This document shows, one piece after another, positions 37,514 through 47,348 of a DNA stretch of 64,000 nt. The notes below the pieces were generated by a model. That model worked only from the letters and a program-made list of their open reading frames with translations, did not search any database and was not told the origin of the DNA. Origin of the DNA: Deinococcus detaillensis (GTDB lineage: Bacteria; Deinococcota; Deinococci; Deinococcales; Deinococcaceae); the NCBI RefSeq assembly GCF_007280555.1, contig NZ_VKDB01000012.1, positions 40,477 to 104,476 on the forward strand. Direction: 5' to 3'. The position numbers were made by a program, and so were the translations under genes. Position 1 is the stretch's first letter. Every line of letters begins with the position of its first letter.

Positions 37514-39868
37514 TTATTCGCCCGAGAGCTTCAGCACCCGCGTGCGGCCCCAATCGGTAGGATCGCTGCTCATGGGAATGTACTCGCCGCGCTGCCACAG
37601 CCGCAATTGATCGGCGTAGTGCGGGCCAACCGGGTTGCCGCCCTGCCCCAGCGTGCCGACGAACACGCTTTTGTTGAGGTCGGACAGGTCGATAATCTGG
37701 CGGTAACTCGGCGCGTGGGTCTGCCGGTAAGTGCCGGGGTTGGGGCGGCCCACGTCCACGGTATTGGTGCCGCCAGACGAAGGCGCGGCGCGGTTAAACA
37801 GCCAGCCAATCGCTTTGACGCCGCCAAAGGCCTGATGGTTGTTGGTCATCTGGTGCAACTTGCCGTAGATCCAGCCGTCAGGATTGGAGCCGAGGCGGGC
37901 GCTGAGGTCGGTCACGGCGGCTTTGAGGGTGGAGGTCAGCCAAGCGTTGCAGTCGCCCTGCCCATTCACCGCGCACAACTTGCTGCCCGATTTGAGGGCG
38001 TTCAGCACCGCCAAGCTGTTGACGGGTGTGGTGTTGCCGAGCTCGTCTTGACTGAGCTTTTGCAGTTGCATCAGCCACGCCTCGAAAATCAGCGGCGGCA
38101 CGGCGTCGGCCCGCTCGTTGCCGTCCCAATCTCTCAGACGCTCTAAAGCTTGGCTACTCAGATCGCCGTCCGGCTTGGCCGTCAGCAAGTACGGCTTGAG
38201 GTCGCGCCACACCAGACTCACGGTGTCGTTTTGCACCGCTTTCACGTCGGCCACCGTGAGTTTGTCTTTGGCACTCAGCAACTCGGTGATGCGCTCGGCG
38301 CGGTAAGGCTCGGCCCAGTTGCGGTCATTGGCGAGGAAATAAGGATAGCTGTCCGGCACGACTTTGTTGTTGGCCGTCACCACCAAGTTGTCGGCGGGGT
38401 TGAAGGTGTGCGGCAAGGCTTCAAAGGGAATGTAACCCGTCCACTCGTGCTGGCCGTCGCCGAGGGTGGGCAAACTGCCGTCCCAGTTGCTGCTCGGTGA
38501 TTGCCGAATCGGAATCTTGCCGGGAGCGTAGTACCCTGTATTGCCGTCCACGTCGGCATATACGAAGTTCTGACTGGGAGCCACGTAGAATTTGAGGGCT
38601 TCGGTGAAATCCGTCCAATTGCGGGCGTAGTTCAGGCCCAAAAAGGCGTCCAGGGTGGTGTCGCCCGGCGCGAGGGCCGTCCACTTGAGGGCCACACGCG
38701 GGCCAACCGCCGCCGCGTCACCGCTGACACCGGAGATGATTGGGCCGTGAACGCTTTCGGCCACCGGGAACTCCACATCCGGCTTGCCCTTGACTTTAAT
38801 GACCTCGGTGCGGGTGGTGAGTTTGGCCCCCTCGGGTTCAATGTAAAGATCTTGCACGTCGGGATTGACGTTGGTGACGCCCCAAGCGAGGCGGTCATTG
38901 CGGCCAATCACGATGGCGGGCAGTCCCGGCAAGCTGGCCCCGATGCTGTGGAGAGTCGGCCCTTTAATGTCGGCCAAGTACCACAGCATCGGCGCACTCA
39001 GGCCCAGATGCGGGTCGTCGGCCAGAATCGGTTTGCCGCTGGCGGTGCGGCTGCCGCCGATGACCCAATCGTTGCTGCCTTTGCCCGGGGCATTCACAAA
39101 CCCCAGCGAGCGGGCGGCGGCGAGTTGGGCTTGCAAAGCACGGACAGTGGTTGCGGGCAAGCGGGCCGCGAGCAGAGGCACAGAGCCGCGCCGCGCTCCC
39201 GTTCCCAGTTCCTCCGCGCTGAGAATGGTCGGCGCACCTTTCGGGTACGGCGGCAACACCGAGCCGAGCGCGTCAGGGCCGAGTTTTTGCGTGATCTGCT
39301 GGCCCAGCAACTCATCTTCCCAGTTGCCGCCGAGGTCGTAGGCCAGCAGCTTGCTCCACGCCACGCTGTCGGTATCGGTCCAGGGTTCGGGCTTAAAACC
39401 CAGAATGCGGAACTCCGGCGGCAAGCGGTTCTGAGCGATGCCCGCGTTGACGCCCCGGGTGTAGGCACTGATCATTTCCCGGCTGCGCGGCGAGAGGGCC
39501 GGAATGATGCTCTGGGCGGCGCGGTAAAAGCCCCAGGTTCGCAGAAATTTATCCTGATCCAGCGCGGCCTCGCCCAGCACCTCGCTCAGCCGCCCCTGCG
39601 CCACGCGGCGCTGAAATTCCATTTGCCACAGGCGGTCTTGGGCGTGAACGAACCCCAGTGCTTCGACGGCGTCGGCGTCCGACTGCTCAGCCACGATGTG
39701 CGGCACGCCCCAGCGGTCACGGGTCACCGTCACTGGCCCCTTGAGGCCCGGCAACTTGAGCGCCCCCGATAAAACCGGGTTGGTGACGCTGTTGAAATAA
39801 ATCAGCGCTCCCGCCACCAGCAAAAACAAAACCAACACCACGATACCAACCCCGCGCAGTACACGCAT
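37514..39868 (-). CDS. Penicillin acylase-family N-terminal-nucleophile hydrolase
   Basis: A 784-residue precursor. A signal anchor (VGIVVLVLFLLVAGALIYF) is followed by the alpha region, a linker and the beta-subunit start at Ser265 in PGKGSNDWVIGG, the nucleophile exposed by self-cleavage. Downstream motifs include DPHLGLSAPMLWY and an Asn in TANNKVVP. ATG 39868 has a GGAGGAAG site. The enzyme is predicted to be periplasmic, and its natural substrate may be an acyl-homoserine lactone or another N-acyl compound rather than penicillin. Confidence 0.9.
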   Translation of the reverse strand: MRVLRGVGIVVLVLFLLVAGALIYFNSVTNPVLSGALKLPGLKGPVTVTRDRWGVPHIVAEQSDADAVEALGFVHAQDRLWQMEFQRRVAQGRLSEVLGEAALDQDKFLRTWGFYRAAQSIIPALSPRSREMISAYTRGVNAGIAQNRLPPEFRILGFKPEPWTDTDSVAWSKLLAYDLGGNWEDELLGQQITQKLGPDALGSVLPPYPKGAPTILSAEELGTGARRGSVPLLAARLPATTVRALQAQLAAARSLGFVNAPGKGSNDWVIGGSRTASGKPILADDPHLGLSAPMLWYLADIKGPTLHSIGASLPGLPAIVIGRNDRLAWGVTNVNPDVQDLYIEPEGAKLTTRTEVIKVKGKPDVEFPVAESVHGPIISGVSGDAAAVGPRVALKWTALAPGDTTLDAFLGLNYARNWTDFTEALKFYVAPSQNFVYADVDGNTGYYAPGKIPIRQSPSSNWDGSLPTLGDGQHEWTGYIPFEALPHTFNPADNLVVTANNKVVPDSYPYFLANDRNWAEPYRAERITELLSAKDKLTVADVKAVQNDTVSLVWRDLKPYLLTAKPDGDLSSQALERLRDWDGNERADAVPPLIFEAWLMQLQKLSQDELGNTTPVNSLAVLNALKSGSKLCAVNGQGDCNAWLTSTLKAAVTDLSARLGSNPDGWIYGKLHQMTNNHQAFGGVKAIGWLFNRAAPSSGGTNTVDVGRPNPGTYRQTHAPSYRQIIDLSDLNKSVFVGTLGQGGNPVGPHYADQLRLWQRGEYIPMSSDPTDWGRTRVLKLSGE

Positions 39869-39990
39869 ATTTTCTTCCTCCGGTGACGCTTCAGCTTGTT
39901 CCAATTGGGCTGTCGAGACTTGCCTGACACGTTAGCGCGTCCGGACGTTTGGGGTCGCCTCTAATCCCGCCGCTGCTTTATCCTGCCGCC

Positions 39991-40509
39991 ATGCCACTTC
40001 AACTCATTCAGGGCGACATCGCTGCCCAGCGCACCTGCGCCCTCGTCACGGCGGCCAACGCGCAACTCATCGGCGGCGGCGGCGTGGACGGGGTGATTCA
40101 CCGGGCGGCGGGGCCGGGGTTGTTGCACTCCATTCGGGCCATCGGCGGCACGCCCACCGGCAGCGCCGTCATCACGCCGGCCTTCGAGCTGAGCAGTCGG
40201 GGCGTGCAGCACATCATTCACGCCGTCGGCCCCATCTGGCGCGGCGGCGAGAGCGGTGAAGCGGAATTGCTGGCCGGGGCGTACCGCGCCTCACTACAAC
40301 TGGCCACGCGGGCGAGCTGCGCCAGCGTGTCGTTTCCGGCCATCAGCACCGGCGTTTACGGCTATCCGCTGGGGCTAGCGTGCCAAGTCGCTCTCCAAAC
40401 CATCGCGGCTTATCTGGACGAGGTTCCTGAATTGGAAGTGCGGTTGGTGCTGTATGACCGGGGCAGCTTCAACACCGCCCAGCGGCTGCGCGAACAGCTT
40501 GGCCTGTAG
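39991..40509 (+). CDS. Macro-domain protein (O-acetyl-ADP-ribose deacetylase-like)
   Basis: A 172-residue single macro domain. It starts [39 protein letters not shown], the ADP-ribose-binding loop (NA-N..L.GGGGVDGAIH), and has the second loop [14 protein letters not shown]. Such proteins remove ADP-ribose or deacetylate O-acetyl-ADP-ribose. ATG 39991 lies 6 nt after TATCCT (39979-39984), so the message is probably leaderless. It is divergent from the penicillin acylase gene. Confidence 0.9.
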   Translation: MPLQLIQGDIAAQRTCALVTAANAQLIGGGGVDGVIHRAAGPGLLHSIRAIGGTPTGSAVITPAFELSSRGVQHIIHAVGPIWRGGESGEAELLAGAYRASLQLATRASCASVSFPAISTGVYGYPLGLACQVALQTIAAYLDEVPELEVRLVLYDRGSFNTAQRLREQLGL

Positions 40510-40615
40510 CGCTGAATTTTTTCGGGTCAAGCTTTTCGTACTCCGTTCCATCCTTCCCCGCTTCACCGAGCGGCACTTCACCGAAAGGCCCGCTGGATGC
40601 TCTAAACTCAGTGCC

Positions 40616-40933
40616 ATGTCTTTAGTCGTGATGGTCACGGTGCCGCCTGCGGGCGCAGCCGAATTGGCGCGGGGCTTGGTCGAACACCGCTTGGCGGGCT
40701 GCGTCAATATTGTGCCGGGTCTGCAAACCGTCTACCGTTGGGGCAACGAAGTGGCCGAGGAACCCGAAACCCTGCTGATCATCAAAACCAACGGTGAGCG
40801 CTATCCGGAGCTGGAGCGCTATATCAAAGAACACCACCCTTATGAGGTGCCGGAAATCGTGGCCCTGCCGGTCGACCGCTCCTCGCCGGAGTTTTCGCAA
40901 TGGCTCAACGCCTCGCTGAGCGTGTCTTCCTGA
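40616..40933 (+). CDS. cutA: Divalent-cation tolerance protein CutA
   Basis: A 105-residue CutA1-family protein, a trimeric ferredoxin-like fold linked to copper tolerance in E. coli but of debated function. Typical segments are LARGLVEHRLAGCVNIVPGLQTVYRW, ETLLIIKT and HPYEVPEIVALPV. ATG 40616 lies 7 nt after TAAACT (40603-40608) and is probably leaderless; the open frame running upstream to 40454 is not coding. Confidence 0.95.
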   Translation: MSLVVMVTVPPAGAAELARGLVEHRLAGCVNIVPGLQTVYRWGNEVAEEPETLLIIKTNGERYPELERYIKEHHPYEVPEIVALPVDRSSPEFSQWLNASLSVSS

Positions 40934-40960
40934 GCCGGGGCGACCCTCTCACCCTCTCCG

Positions 40961-42130
40961 CTACCCATTGACAAAATCGCCCAGCACTTTGTTGAGCAGC
41001 CACCAGCCCCGCGCCGTGGCCCGCAGCACCGCGCCGTCCAAGGTCAGCAGGCCCGCTTTGAGGTTGCGCTCCAGCGGCCCTGCGTAGCGCTGGGTCACCT
41101 CTAAGCCGCTGGAGAGCGACAAGGCGGCCAAGTCCACGCCAGCACGGGTTCGCAGACCCATGAACAGAGCGTCGGTGACGTGCTCCTCGGCGTCTACCGC
41201 TTCTGATTCGGCGGCTGGCCCCGCCGCAAAGTCGTGGGCCAGCCAGTCGTGGAGGTGCGGATTGGTGCGCCGCTCGGCCCTCAGTCCGGCCTGCTGGGTG
41301 GGGTAATGGCCCGCCGCGCCCGGCCCCAGCCCCAGATAAAAACGGTTTTGCCAGTAAGCGCTGTTGTGGCGCGACTGCTCGCCCGGGCGGGCGTAATTGC
41401 TGATCTCGTAGCGCTCCAGCCCCGCATCGGTCAGCAGCTCGGCGGTGCGCTCAAATCCCATCTGCTCGTCATCCTCGTTGACCTTGACACCCCGGCGGGC
41501 AAACGGCGTACCGGGTTCGATGGTGAGGGTATACGCGCTGACGTGCCCCACCCCCAGCGCCAAGAGTCCAGCGATGTCACGCTCTAGGGGCTGCCCCGCC
41601 ACCGCCGTGATCAGATCACCGCTGACCCGGAACCCCGCCGCTGCCAGCAACTCCACCGCGCTGCTGGCCTGCTCTGCGTCGTGCTGACGGCCCAGAAATT
41701 TGAGGGTCGGATCGTCCAAGCTCTGGACGCCCACCGAAGCGCGGTCAAAGCCAAGGCTGCGCCAGTGCTGTGCCCTGGAGGCTGAAACGGTGCCGGGATT
41801 GACTTCCAAGGTGTTTTCCAAGCGTCCCCAGCCCAGATGACGGCGAATGGTCTGGGTCAGCTGGGCGAGTTCGTCGTCCCTGAGAAAACTGGGCGTGCCG
41901 CCGCCGAGGTAGACCGTCTCCAAATCGGTGGGATAGGTCGCCGCCAGATACGCCGCCTCGCGCTCAAGCTGCGCCAGGTAGGCTTCGACTTGCCCGCTGC
42001 GGCGCGTCAGCACATGAAAATCGCAGTACGGGCAAATGCTGGGGCAAAACGGCACATGCACATACAGGTGCTTGACGGGCGGCAACTGGATCATCGGCAA
42101 CTGGGTCATCAGCAAGGGGGCGGCGCTCAC
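40961..42130 (-). CDS. hemW: Radical SAM heme-chaperone HemW
   Basis: A 389-residue radical-SAM protein. The CxxxCxxC cluster motif appears as [12 protein letters not shown], followed by [11 protein letters not shown] and EVNPGTV, and a C-terminal region lacks the extra residues of the true coproporphyrinogen dehydrogenase HemN, which favours HemW. The start is GTG 42130, because TAGACT on the minus strand ends 7 nt before it; other in-frame starts (42235, 42109) fit less well. It was long annotated as an oxygen-independent coproporphyrinogen oxidase; HemW instead binds and passes on heme. Confidence 0.9.
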   Translation of the reverse strand: MSAAPLLMTQLPMIQLPPVKHLYVHVPFCPSICPYCDFHVLTRRSGQVEAYLAQLEREAAYLAATYPTDLETVYLGGGTPSFLRDDELAQLTQTIRRHLGWGRLENTLEVNPGTVSASRAQHWRSLGFDRASVGVQSLDDPTLKFLGRQHDAEQASSAVELLAAAGFRVSGDLITAVAGQPLERDIAGLLALGVGHVSAYTLTIEPGTPFARRGVKVNEDDEQMGFERTAELLTDAGLERYEISNYARPGEQSRHNSAYWQNRFYLGLGPGAAGHYPTQQAGLRAERRTNPHLHDWLAHDFAAGPAAESEAVDAEEHVTDALFMGLRTRAGVDLAALSLSSGLEVTQRYAGPLERNLKAGLLTLDGAVLRATARGWWLLNKVLGDFVNG

Positions 42131-42192
42131 GCCGGGCAGTCTAGAGGCTGCGGAAGCAAGCAACCGTAAAAGCGGAACGCTCGGCCTTACCC

Positions 42193-42729
42193 TCAGCCGA
42201 GTTGGGCCAGTCCCTGCGGCAGACCGCCTGCCCACAGCAGCAAAACTTCAGCCAAACGCTGCGCTGGACAGACCACCACCGCAACGCTGTGCGCGGCGCA
42301 GACACTCGCGGCGGCGTTCTCGCCCGACTCGCCCGCGCCGCTGAGCACCAGAGCCGCCTGCCACGCCGGAAACGCGCCGCCTTCCAGATAGCTCAGGCCG
42401 CTTTCGGCTTCTTGCATCTGCTGAGCCACCTGCACCGCTGGGCCAGCCGCCACAGCCGCGCCGATGACCACTACGCCGCTGAAAGGTTGGGCGCTCAGCG
42501 TACGTTCCAACGGCGTCAGGTGGTCGTGAATGAGCAGTTCGAGGTGGCCTTTGATGAGCTGGCCCTCTGCCGCGAGCAGGGCGCTCAGAGCGTCGGCGGT
42601 GGCCCGCGCCGTTTCAGGGGCGGCGGCGACGAGCCAAGCATGCCCGCCGACGCGGCCTTCAAAACGGGCGTGAACTGCCCCGTAGACATCACTCCAAACC
42701 TCGCTGGGCGAAACAACCAAAGCAGACAT
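42193..42729 (-). CDS. Soluble protein of unknown function
   Basis: A 178-residue Ala-rich protein with no recognised motif. ATG 42729 lies 7 nt after TATGCT on the minus strand and is probably leaderless. The sequence has alternating hydrophobic strands and amphipathic helices ([47 protein letters not shown]) like a Rossmann-type fold, with two Cys near the end. It ends 63 bp from hemW's start on the same strand. Confidence 0.55.
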   Translation of the reverse strand: MSALVVSPSEVWSDVYGAVHARFEGRVGGHAWLVAAAPETARATADALSALLAAEGQLIKGHLELLIHDHLTPLERTLSAQPFSGVVVIGAAVAAGPAVQVAQQMQEAESGLSYLEGGAFPAWQAALVLSGAGESGENAAASVCAAHSVAVVVCPAQRLAEVLLLWAGGLPQGLAQLG

Positions 42730-42820
42730 ACGCCTCAGCATAGCGGGCGGCTGACGCGGATAAGCGCACAGAGCGGCGACTCAGGACATCTCTGCGTTGC
42801 CCAGCCGCTATGATGCAGAC

Positions 42821-43570
42821 GTGCGGCTGCTGTTGATTTCCGATATTCATGCCAACTACACCGCGCTTGAAGCCGTGTTAAACGATGCTCAAGGCCGTAA
42901 TTTCAGTCACGTTGTTCATCTGGGCGACGCGCTGGGGTACGGCCCGCATCCCCGCGAGGTGCTGGAAGCGCTCAGAACACTCGACGCCGTGTGCATGATG
43001 GGCAACCACGACCAGATGTTGCTCGACCGCGCCGACGGTCTCAATATGCGGGTCAGTATCGTGTCGCAGGCGCTGGCGTGGCAGCTCGAACGCCTCTCCG
43101 AGCGCGATTTGGGCTGGATTCGCAGTTGGCGCGACGGCATGGACGATCCGGTCATCGGCGCACGCTACCGCCACGGCAGCCCCACCAGCTTGGACGACTA
43201 CACCGATTCGGTGACGGCAGCGAGAGAAGCCTTTTCGGGGTGGCACGGGCGGCTGGCTTTTGTCGGGCACACCCACCACCCCGCCGTCTACGCCACCCTC
43301 AATGCGCCGGTGGGCGAGTGGATCAAGCACCAGGCTTTCGTGCAGGGCGGCAGTTACATGGTGCCCCCCAGCGCCAGAGTGATTTTGAATCCCGGCTCGG
43401 TGGGCCAGCCCCGCGACGGCAATCCGCAGGCCAGCTACGCCATTTTCGATAGCGCCCGCAATAACTTCCAGGTGTTCCGGGTCGATTACGACATCGCTCA
43501 GGTGCAGGCCGACGTGAACGCGGCGGGCCTGCCGGAAGTGCTGGGCGCTCGATTGTTTTTGGGCAAATGA
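42821..43570 (+). CDS. Metallophosphoesterase, YfcE/serine-threonine phosphatase-like
   Basis: A 249-residue calcineurin-like phosphoesterase. Motifs in order are [13 protein letters not shown] (D-x-H), [12 protein letters not shown] (GD), MMGNHDQM (GNHD) and [10 protein letters not shown] (GH..H), with [13 protein letters not shown], typical of the MJ0936/YfcE-like group. The start is GTG 42821, since TATGAT (42809-42814) is 6 nt upstream. It precedes holB by 31 nt. Confidence 0.9.
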   Translation: MRLLLISDIHANYTALEAVLNDAQGRNFSHVVHLGDALGYGPHPREVLEALRTLDAVCMMGNHDQMLLDRADGLNMRVSIVSQALAWQLERLSERDLGWIRSWRDGMDDPVIGARYRHGSPTSLDDYTDSVTAAREAFSGWHGRLAFVGHTHHPAVYATLNAPVGEWIKHQAFVQGGSYMVPPSARVILNPGSVGQPRDGNPQASYAIFDSARNNFQVFRVDYDIAQVQADVNAAGLPEVLGARLFLGK

Positions 43571-43601
43571 GTATGTTCAGAAAAAGGGCGAGAGGCGGCT
43601 T

Positions 43602-44567
43602 ATGGATGCAGCCATGACGCTCGCCCCGCCCCGTTTGCCGCGCCTGCCGGACGCGCACGCGGCTTTGCTGCCTCCGCTCGCGCAGACGCAGAGCAATGCT
43701 TGGCTGCTGACCGGCCCGGCGCGGGTGGGCAAGCGGGCGCTGGCCAGCGTGGTGGCGGCGCTGCACAACTGCGCTCAGCGGGGGCCTCAGGAAGCGCCGT
43801 GCGGCGAGTGCGCTTCGTGCCGCGCCGCCGCACTGGGCCTTCACCCCGACGTGCTGGTGCTGGCTCCGCGCACCATCACCAGCACCGGCAAAGCTGCCCG
43901 GCGCAAAATCATTCCGATCGGCGCGGTGCTGGCCTCGCGTGACCGCGACAAAGACTACGAGCAGCACGTCTACGAGTTTTTGGAAGTGCGTCCCACTTAC
44001 CGGCGGCGGGTCGTCATCATTGACGGTGCCGAGCACCTCAACGCAGAAACCGCCAATGCCCTGCTCAAACTGATCGAGGAACCGCCGCACCGCGCCCTGT
44101 TCGTGCTGCTGGCCGAGGACGTGCGATCGGTGTTGCCCACGTTAGTGAGCCGCTCCAGCCGCCTCGGTGTGCCGCCCGCGCCGCAGAGCGATTTGGCAAA
44201 GTACTTGCAGCAAGAAGGCTGCGCGGTTGACGCCGAACTGCTGGCCTTCGCTGCTGGCCGCGCCGGACTGCTCAGCGATGTGGAAGCGGTGCGTTCGGCG
44301 CTCTCCGATGCCCGCACCCTCACAGACGCGGTGCGGGAAGGACTGTGGCCCGCTTTTGAGGCCGCCGCCGCGCTGGAAAAAACCTTCTCGGCAGCGCTTC
44401 ATCCCGAAGCGCTGCGCTTCGTTTGGCAGCCCGAGGCGGGCGCAGTGCGGGCGGCGGCAGACACGGCCCTCGAAGCCCTACAAGGAGCGCTGGAAGCTTA
44501 CGCCAATCCGGGCCTGAGTTTTCAGGTGTTCGCGTTGTCGCTGCGCCAGGCCTTCGGCGCGGCCTGA
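43602..44567 (+). CDS. holB: DNA polymerase III delta' clamp-loader subunit
   Basis: A 321-residue AAA+-type protein of the clamp loader. The P-loop-like region [15 protein letters not shown] is degenerate, as expected for delta'. A zinc module is present ([24 protein letters not shown], four Cys). [26 protein letters not shown] and the SRSSRL sensor-1 segment match the family. A second ATG at 43614 is possible. It lies about 1.7 kb left of the DnaA-box cluster, and trpF begins 50 nt after it. Confidence 0.9.
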   Translation: MDAAMTLAPPRLPRLPDAHAALLPPLAQTQSNAWLLTGPARVGKRALASVVAALHNCAQRGPQEAPCGECASCRAAALGLHPDVLVLAPRTITSTGKAARRKIIPIGAVLASRDRDKDYEQHVYEFLEVRPTYRRRVVIIDGAEHLNAETANALLKLIEEPPHRALFVLLAEDVRSVLPTLVSRSSRLGVPPAPQSDLAKYLQQEGCAVDAELLAFAAGRAGLLSDVEAVRSALSDARTLTDAVREGLWPAFEAAAALEKTFSAALHPEALRFVWQPEAGAVRAAADTALEALQGALEAYANPGLSFQVFALSLRQAFGAA

Positions 44568-44616
44568 GCCAAATGCCCCCAACACCTTGGCCGCCGGGTG
44601 TGCTAGCTTACTCGCC

Positions 44617-45249
44617 ATGTCTTTTGCCCGCACCCGCGTCAAAATCTGTGGCACCACCAATCTCAGTGACGCTTTAAGCGCGGCTGAGGCGGGCGCGGAC
44701 GCCATCGGACTGATTTTTGCGCCAGTCAGCAAGCGGCGCATTGACGCGGCGGCGGCGCGGCAGATTTCGCTGGCGGTGGAGCCGAGCGTGGGGCGGGTGG
44801 GCGTCTTTTTGGATCAAAGCTCGGAAGAGGTGCTGCGCCTCGCCGACGCTACCCGCTTGTCCGCCGTGCAGATTCATGACCGCTACAGCAGCGCTGAGTG
44901 GGCAGAATTGGCGAGCTTTTACCCGGTGGTGCGGGTGGTGCGCCCCGCCGACTTGGGTCAGATCGATGTCCCCGCACTCGGCAGCTCCATCACGCTGATG
45001 TTGGACGCTCCGCAGCCGGGCAGCGGGCAGCCGCTCGACTGGCCCGCGCTGGCCCCCGCATTTCCGGCGGGCGCTTGGCTGGCGGGCGGTTTGGGGCCGA
45101 GCAACGTGGCGCAGGCCATCAGCGCTCTGCGTCCGGCTGGGGTGGACGCAGTCAGCGCTTTAGAAGTTCGCCCCGGTCATAAAGACCCGGCTCTGGTACG
45201 GGCTTTCGTGGAAGCGGTGCGCCGAGCTGACGGCCCGAGTCAGCGCTGA
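44617..45249 (+). CDS. trpF: Phosphoribosylanthranilate isomerase TrpF
   Basis: A 210-residue TIM-barrel enzyme of tryptophan synthesis. The N-terminus RVKICGTTNLSDALSAAEAGADAIGLIF (catalytic Cys in KICG), VQIHDR, LMLDAPQPGSGQPLDW (catalytic Asp) and LAGGLGPSNVAQAI are diagnostic. ATG 44617 lies 7 nt after TAGCTT (44604-44609) and is probably leaderless; the upstream frame to 44587 is not used. No other trp gene is adjacent. The gene is followed by the DnaA-box cluster. Confidence 0.95.
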   Translation: MSFARTRVKICGTTNLSDALSAAEAGADAIGLIFAPVSKRRIDAAAARQISLAVEPSVGRVGVFLDQSSEEVLRLADATRLSAVQIHDRYSSAEWAELASFYPVVRVVRPADLGQIDVPALGSSITLMLDAPQPGSGQPLDWPALAPAFPAGAWLAGGLGPSNVAQAISALRPAGVDAVSALEVRPGHKDPALVRAFVEAVRRADGPSQR

Positions 45250-45294
45250 GGAGCCGCTGAACGATCACTGGGAGGCCAAAAAGCGCCGTTAAAC

Positions 45295-45480
45295 AAAAGT
45301 TATCCACAACCCTCCGTTTCACTGTGGATAACTTTTGAGAACGTTCAGCGCCGCGAATAAATGGGTTTTGATTCGTCTGGAACGGCTTTGAGCCTTTCTG
45401 ATGAAGCGGCTGTTTTAGTTCCTCACTGACCTTATCCACAAGTTATCCACAGGCCCTGTGGATAAGCCTGTGGATAAGTT
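45295..45480. other. Cluster of six consensus DnaA boxes
   Basis: Six perfect TTATCCACA boxes lie at 45300-45308(+), 45323-45331(-), 45432-45440(+), 45443-45451(+), 45457-45465(-) and 45469-45477(-). The first two form a 14-bp inverted repeat (AAAAGTTATCCACA and its complement). The last four form a near-palindromic block. They lie between the 3' ends of trpF and bioY, so no promoter is involved, and the 100 bp between the two groups is unusually AT-rich for this region. dnaA and dnaN are not in the window. This could be a replication origin, a DnaA-titrating site or a DnaA-reactivating site. Confidence 0.85.
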
Positions 45481-45508
45481 TGGAGATTTACGTTGAGGTG
45501 GAGTGAGC

Positions 45509-46099
45509 TCAGCGGCGTCGCAAAAGTGCCCAAGCGCCCGGCAGCAGCGCCGCGCCCAGCGCCAATTTGATGACGTCGCCCAGCAAAAATGGCGTCAAGC
45601 CCGCCGCCAGCAGGCCTTGCCCTTTGAGGCCGGTCAGGATACCGAGCAGCAGCAAGCCCGGAATATAAATCACCGCGTTGCCCGCCAGCATCGCCAGCGC
45701 AGTGCCGAGCGGGGTACGGTCAGCGGCGAAGCGCTCCACCAACAATCCCACCAAGCCCGCCGCCAGCACGAAGCCGAGCAGGTAGCCCAGCGTGGGCGTC
45801 AGGTGTCCGGTTTTGGCGCTCAGCAGCGACGCACCCCCGCCCGCGAAGACGGGAAGGCCCGCCGCGCCCGCTGCCAAGTAGGTCAGCATCGCGGCGACTC
45901 CTTTGCGGCTGCCGAGCGCTGCACCGACCAGCAGCACCGCCAGCGTTTGCAAGGTCAGCGGCACCGGATACATCGGAATGCTGATCTGGGCGCAGACGGC
46001 CACCAGCGCCGCGCCGCCGAGCACGAGCGCGGCGCTGCGGATCAGGCCGGGTTGAGAGACGGCGACGTTGGATAAAGTGGGATAAGTAGGCTGGGTCAT
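45509..46099 (-). CDS. bioY: Biotin ECF transporter S-component BioY
   Basis: A 196-residue membrane protein with about six helices that binds biotin for an ECF-type importer. Typical segments are VAVCAQISIPMYPVPLTLQTLAVLLVGAALGSRKG and GLPVFAGGGASLL. AAAGGAG precedes ATG 46099. It follows birA on the same strand by 48 nt, so the transporter and the biotin ligase/regulator are probably co-transcribed. The ECF ATPase genes are elsewhere. Confidence 0.95.
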   Translation of the reverse strand: MTQPTYPTLSNVAVSQPGLIRSAALVLGGAALVAVCAQISIPMYPVPLTLQTLAVLLVGAALGSRKGVAAMLTYLAAGAAGLPVFAGGGASLLSAKTGHLTPTLGYLLGFVLAAGLVGLLVERFAADRTPLGTALAMLAGNAVIYIPGLLLLGILTGLKGQGLLAAGLTPFLLGDVIKLALGAALLPGAWALLRRR

Positions 46100-46147
46100 G
46101 ATTCTCCTTTGGGGTGGGCACTCAAACCAGGGGCTGAGATCCCGAGT

Positions 46148-47179
46148 CTAGCGGAGCGCACCGATCAGTTCCACATCCCCCGCGCCGATGGTCAGGATCT
46201 GGCCCGCGCCGACTTGCACCAGCAGTTCGCCCTGATCGCTCAGGTCCAGCGCCCGTCCGCTGACTGGCCCGCCGGAGGTCTGCACCCGCACGTCTTTGCC
46301 CAGCGTGAAACTGGCACTGCGCCACGCGGCCAAGACGGTGTGCCTGGGAGCGCTGAGCCAAACTGTGAGCGAAGCCAGCACGGTGGCCAGCAGCTCGGCG
46401 CGGTTGAAGGCAAAAGTTGTCTGCGGCGGCAGCAAATCGGCCAAGCACGCCGCCGAGCGGCCCGAATCCGCCGCCGGCAACTCGGGGGCCACCGTGACGT
46501 TTATCCCTATGCCCAGCACCGCCCGCTGCGCCGCGCTGCCGCGCACGCCCACTTCCAGCAAAATGCCTGCCAGCTTGCGGCCATCCGGCGTGATGAGGTC
46601 GTTGGGCCATTTGAGGCCCGGCAAAATCGAGCCGGGCGGCAACACGCTCAGGCAAGCTTCCCGCAGCGCCACCCCCGCCGCCAGCGGCCACAGCGCCAGC
46701 TCGGTTGAGGGCTCAGGCCGCAGCAGCACACTAAAAAGCAGGGCGCTTCCCCGTTGCCGCTGCGCCGCCCAGGTTCGCCCGCGCCGCCCACGTCCGGCGA
46801 GTTGCTGCTCGGCCAGCACCACCGCGCCCGCCGGAGCCGGCCCAGCCGCGTCGTCCGCCCAGCGCCGCACTTCGTCTTGGGTGCTGCCGACCTGCGGCAA
46901 GTAGCGGTAAGCGCCCGCGAAGCCCGCCGCCCGCAGCGCCTGCACCGTCGGTGTGCCGGTCGCCAGTGCCAAGCCCGCCGCCGAGCGCTCAAGTGGCACG
47001 CCCAGATGTTGCAGCTCGCCCGCTTGCCCCCCAAGTTGGGCCAAGCTGAGGTTGAGTTGCGCGGCCAGTTGATTGAGGGGGTGCGGCTGCTCGGTGAGGA
47101 CGCTCAGGAGCGGCGGCCATGAAGTTTCAGGCTGTTCGAGCACGCCAGCAGTTTGACCCGCCGGGCCGGAGAAAGGCAA
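46148..47179 (-). CDS. birA: Biotin-protein ligase BirA with N-terminal helix-turn-helix
   Basis: A 343-residue protein. About 60 N-terminal residues (LNQLAAQLNLSLAQLGGQAGELQHLG) look like the winged helix of the bifunctional repressor form. The ligase domain has YLPQVGSTQDEVRRW, the biotinyl-AMP loop GRGRRGRTW (biotin-binding), and LKWPNDLI, followed by a small SH3-like C-terminal domain. It should attach biotin to carboxyl carriers and may repress biotin genes. The start is uncertain: TTG 47179 has a GGGGGAG site, and GTG 47143 is an alternative. Confidence 0.9.
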   Translation of the reverse strand: MPFSGPAGQTAGVLEQPETSWPPLLSVLTEQPHPLNQLAAQLNLSLAQLGGQAGELQHLGVPLERSAAGLALATGTPTVQALRAAGFAGAYRYLPQVGSTQDEVRRWADDAAGPAPAGAVVLAEQQLAGRGRRGRTWAAQRQRGSALLFSVLLRPEPSTELALWPLAAGVALREACLSVLPPGSILPGLKWPNDLITPDGRKLAGILLEVGVRGSAAQRAVLGIGINVTVAPELPAADSGRSAACLADLLPPQTTFAFNRAELLATVLASLTVWLSAPRHTVLAAWRSASFTLGKDVRVQTSGGPVSGRALDLSDQGELLVQVGAGQILTIGAGDVELIGALR

Positions 47180-47348
47180 GCGGCCAGCTCCCCCGTTCAG
47201 TATTTGGGCCAGATTCAGTGCTTAAACCGGACGCTGGGTCAAAGTCAGCGCCGGGCATCCTGAGCAGGCTCCTCTGCATGGGAATCAGCGCTCAACTGCC
47301 CAGATACATGGCCCAGACACTCAACCACCCAGACGCTAAACTGCTCAG

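Noticed and set aside
37514..39868. Penicillin-degrading enzyme
   Set aside because: The family is clear but its natural substrates vary. Nothing in the window points to beta-lactams.
45250..45508. Firm assignment of the DnaA-box cluster as oriC
   Set aside because: dnaA, dnaN, a DNA-unwinding element and strand skew cannot be seen here. The cluster is reported as origin-like or titrating only.
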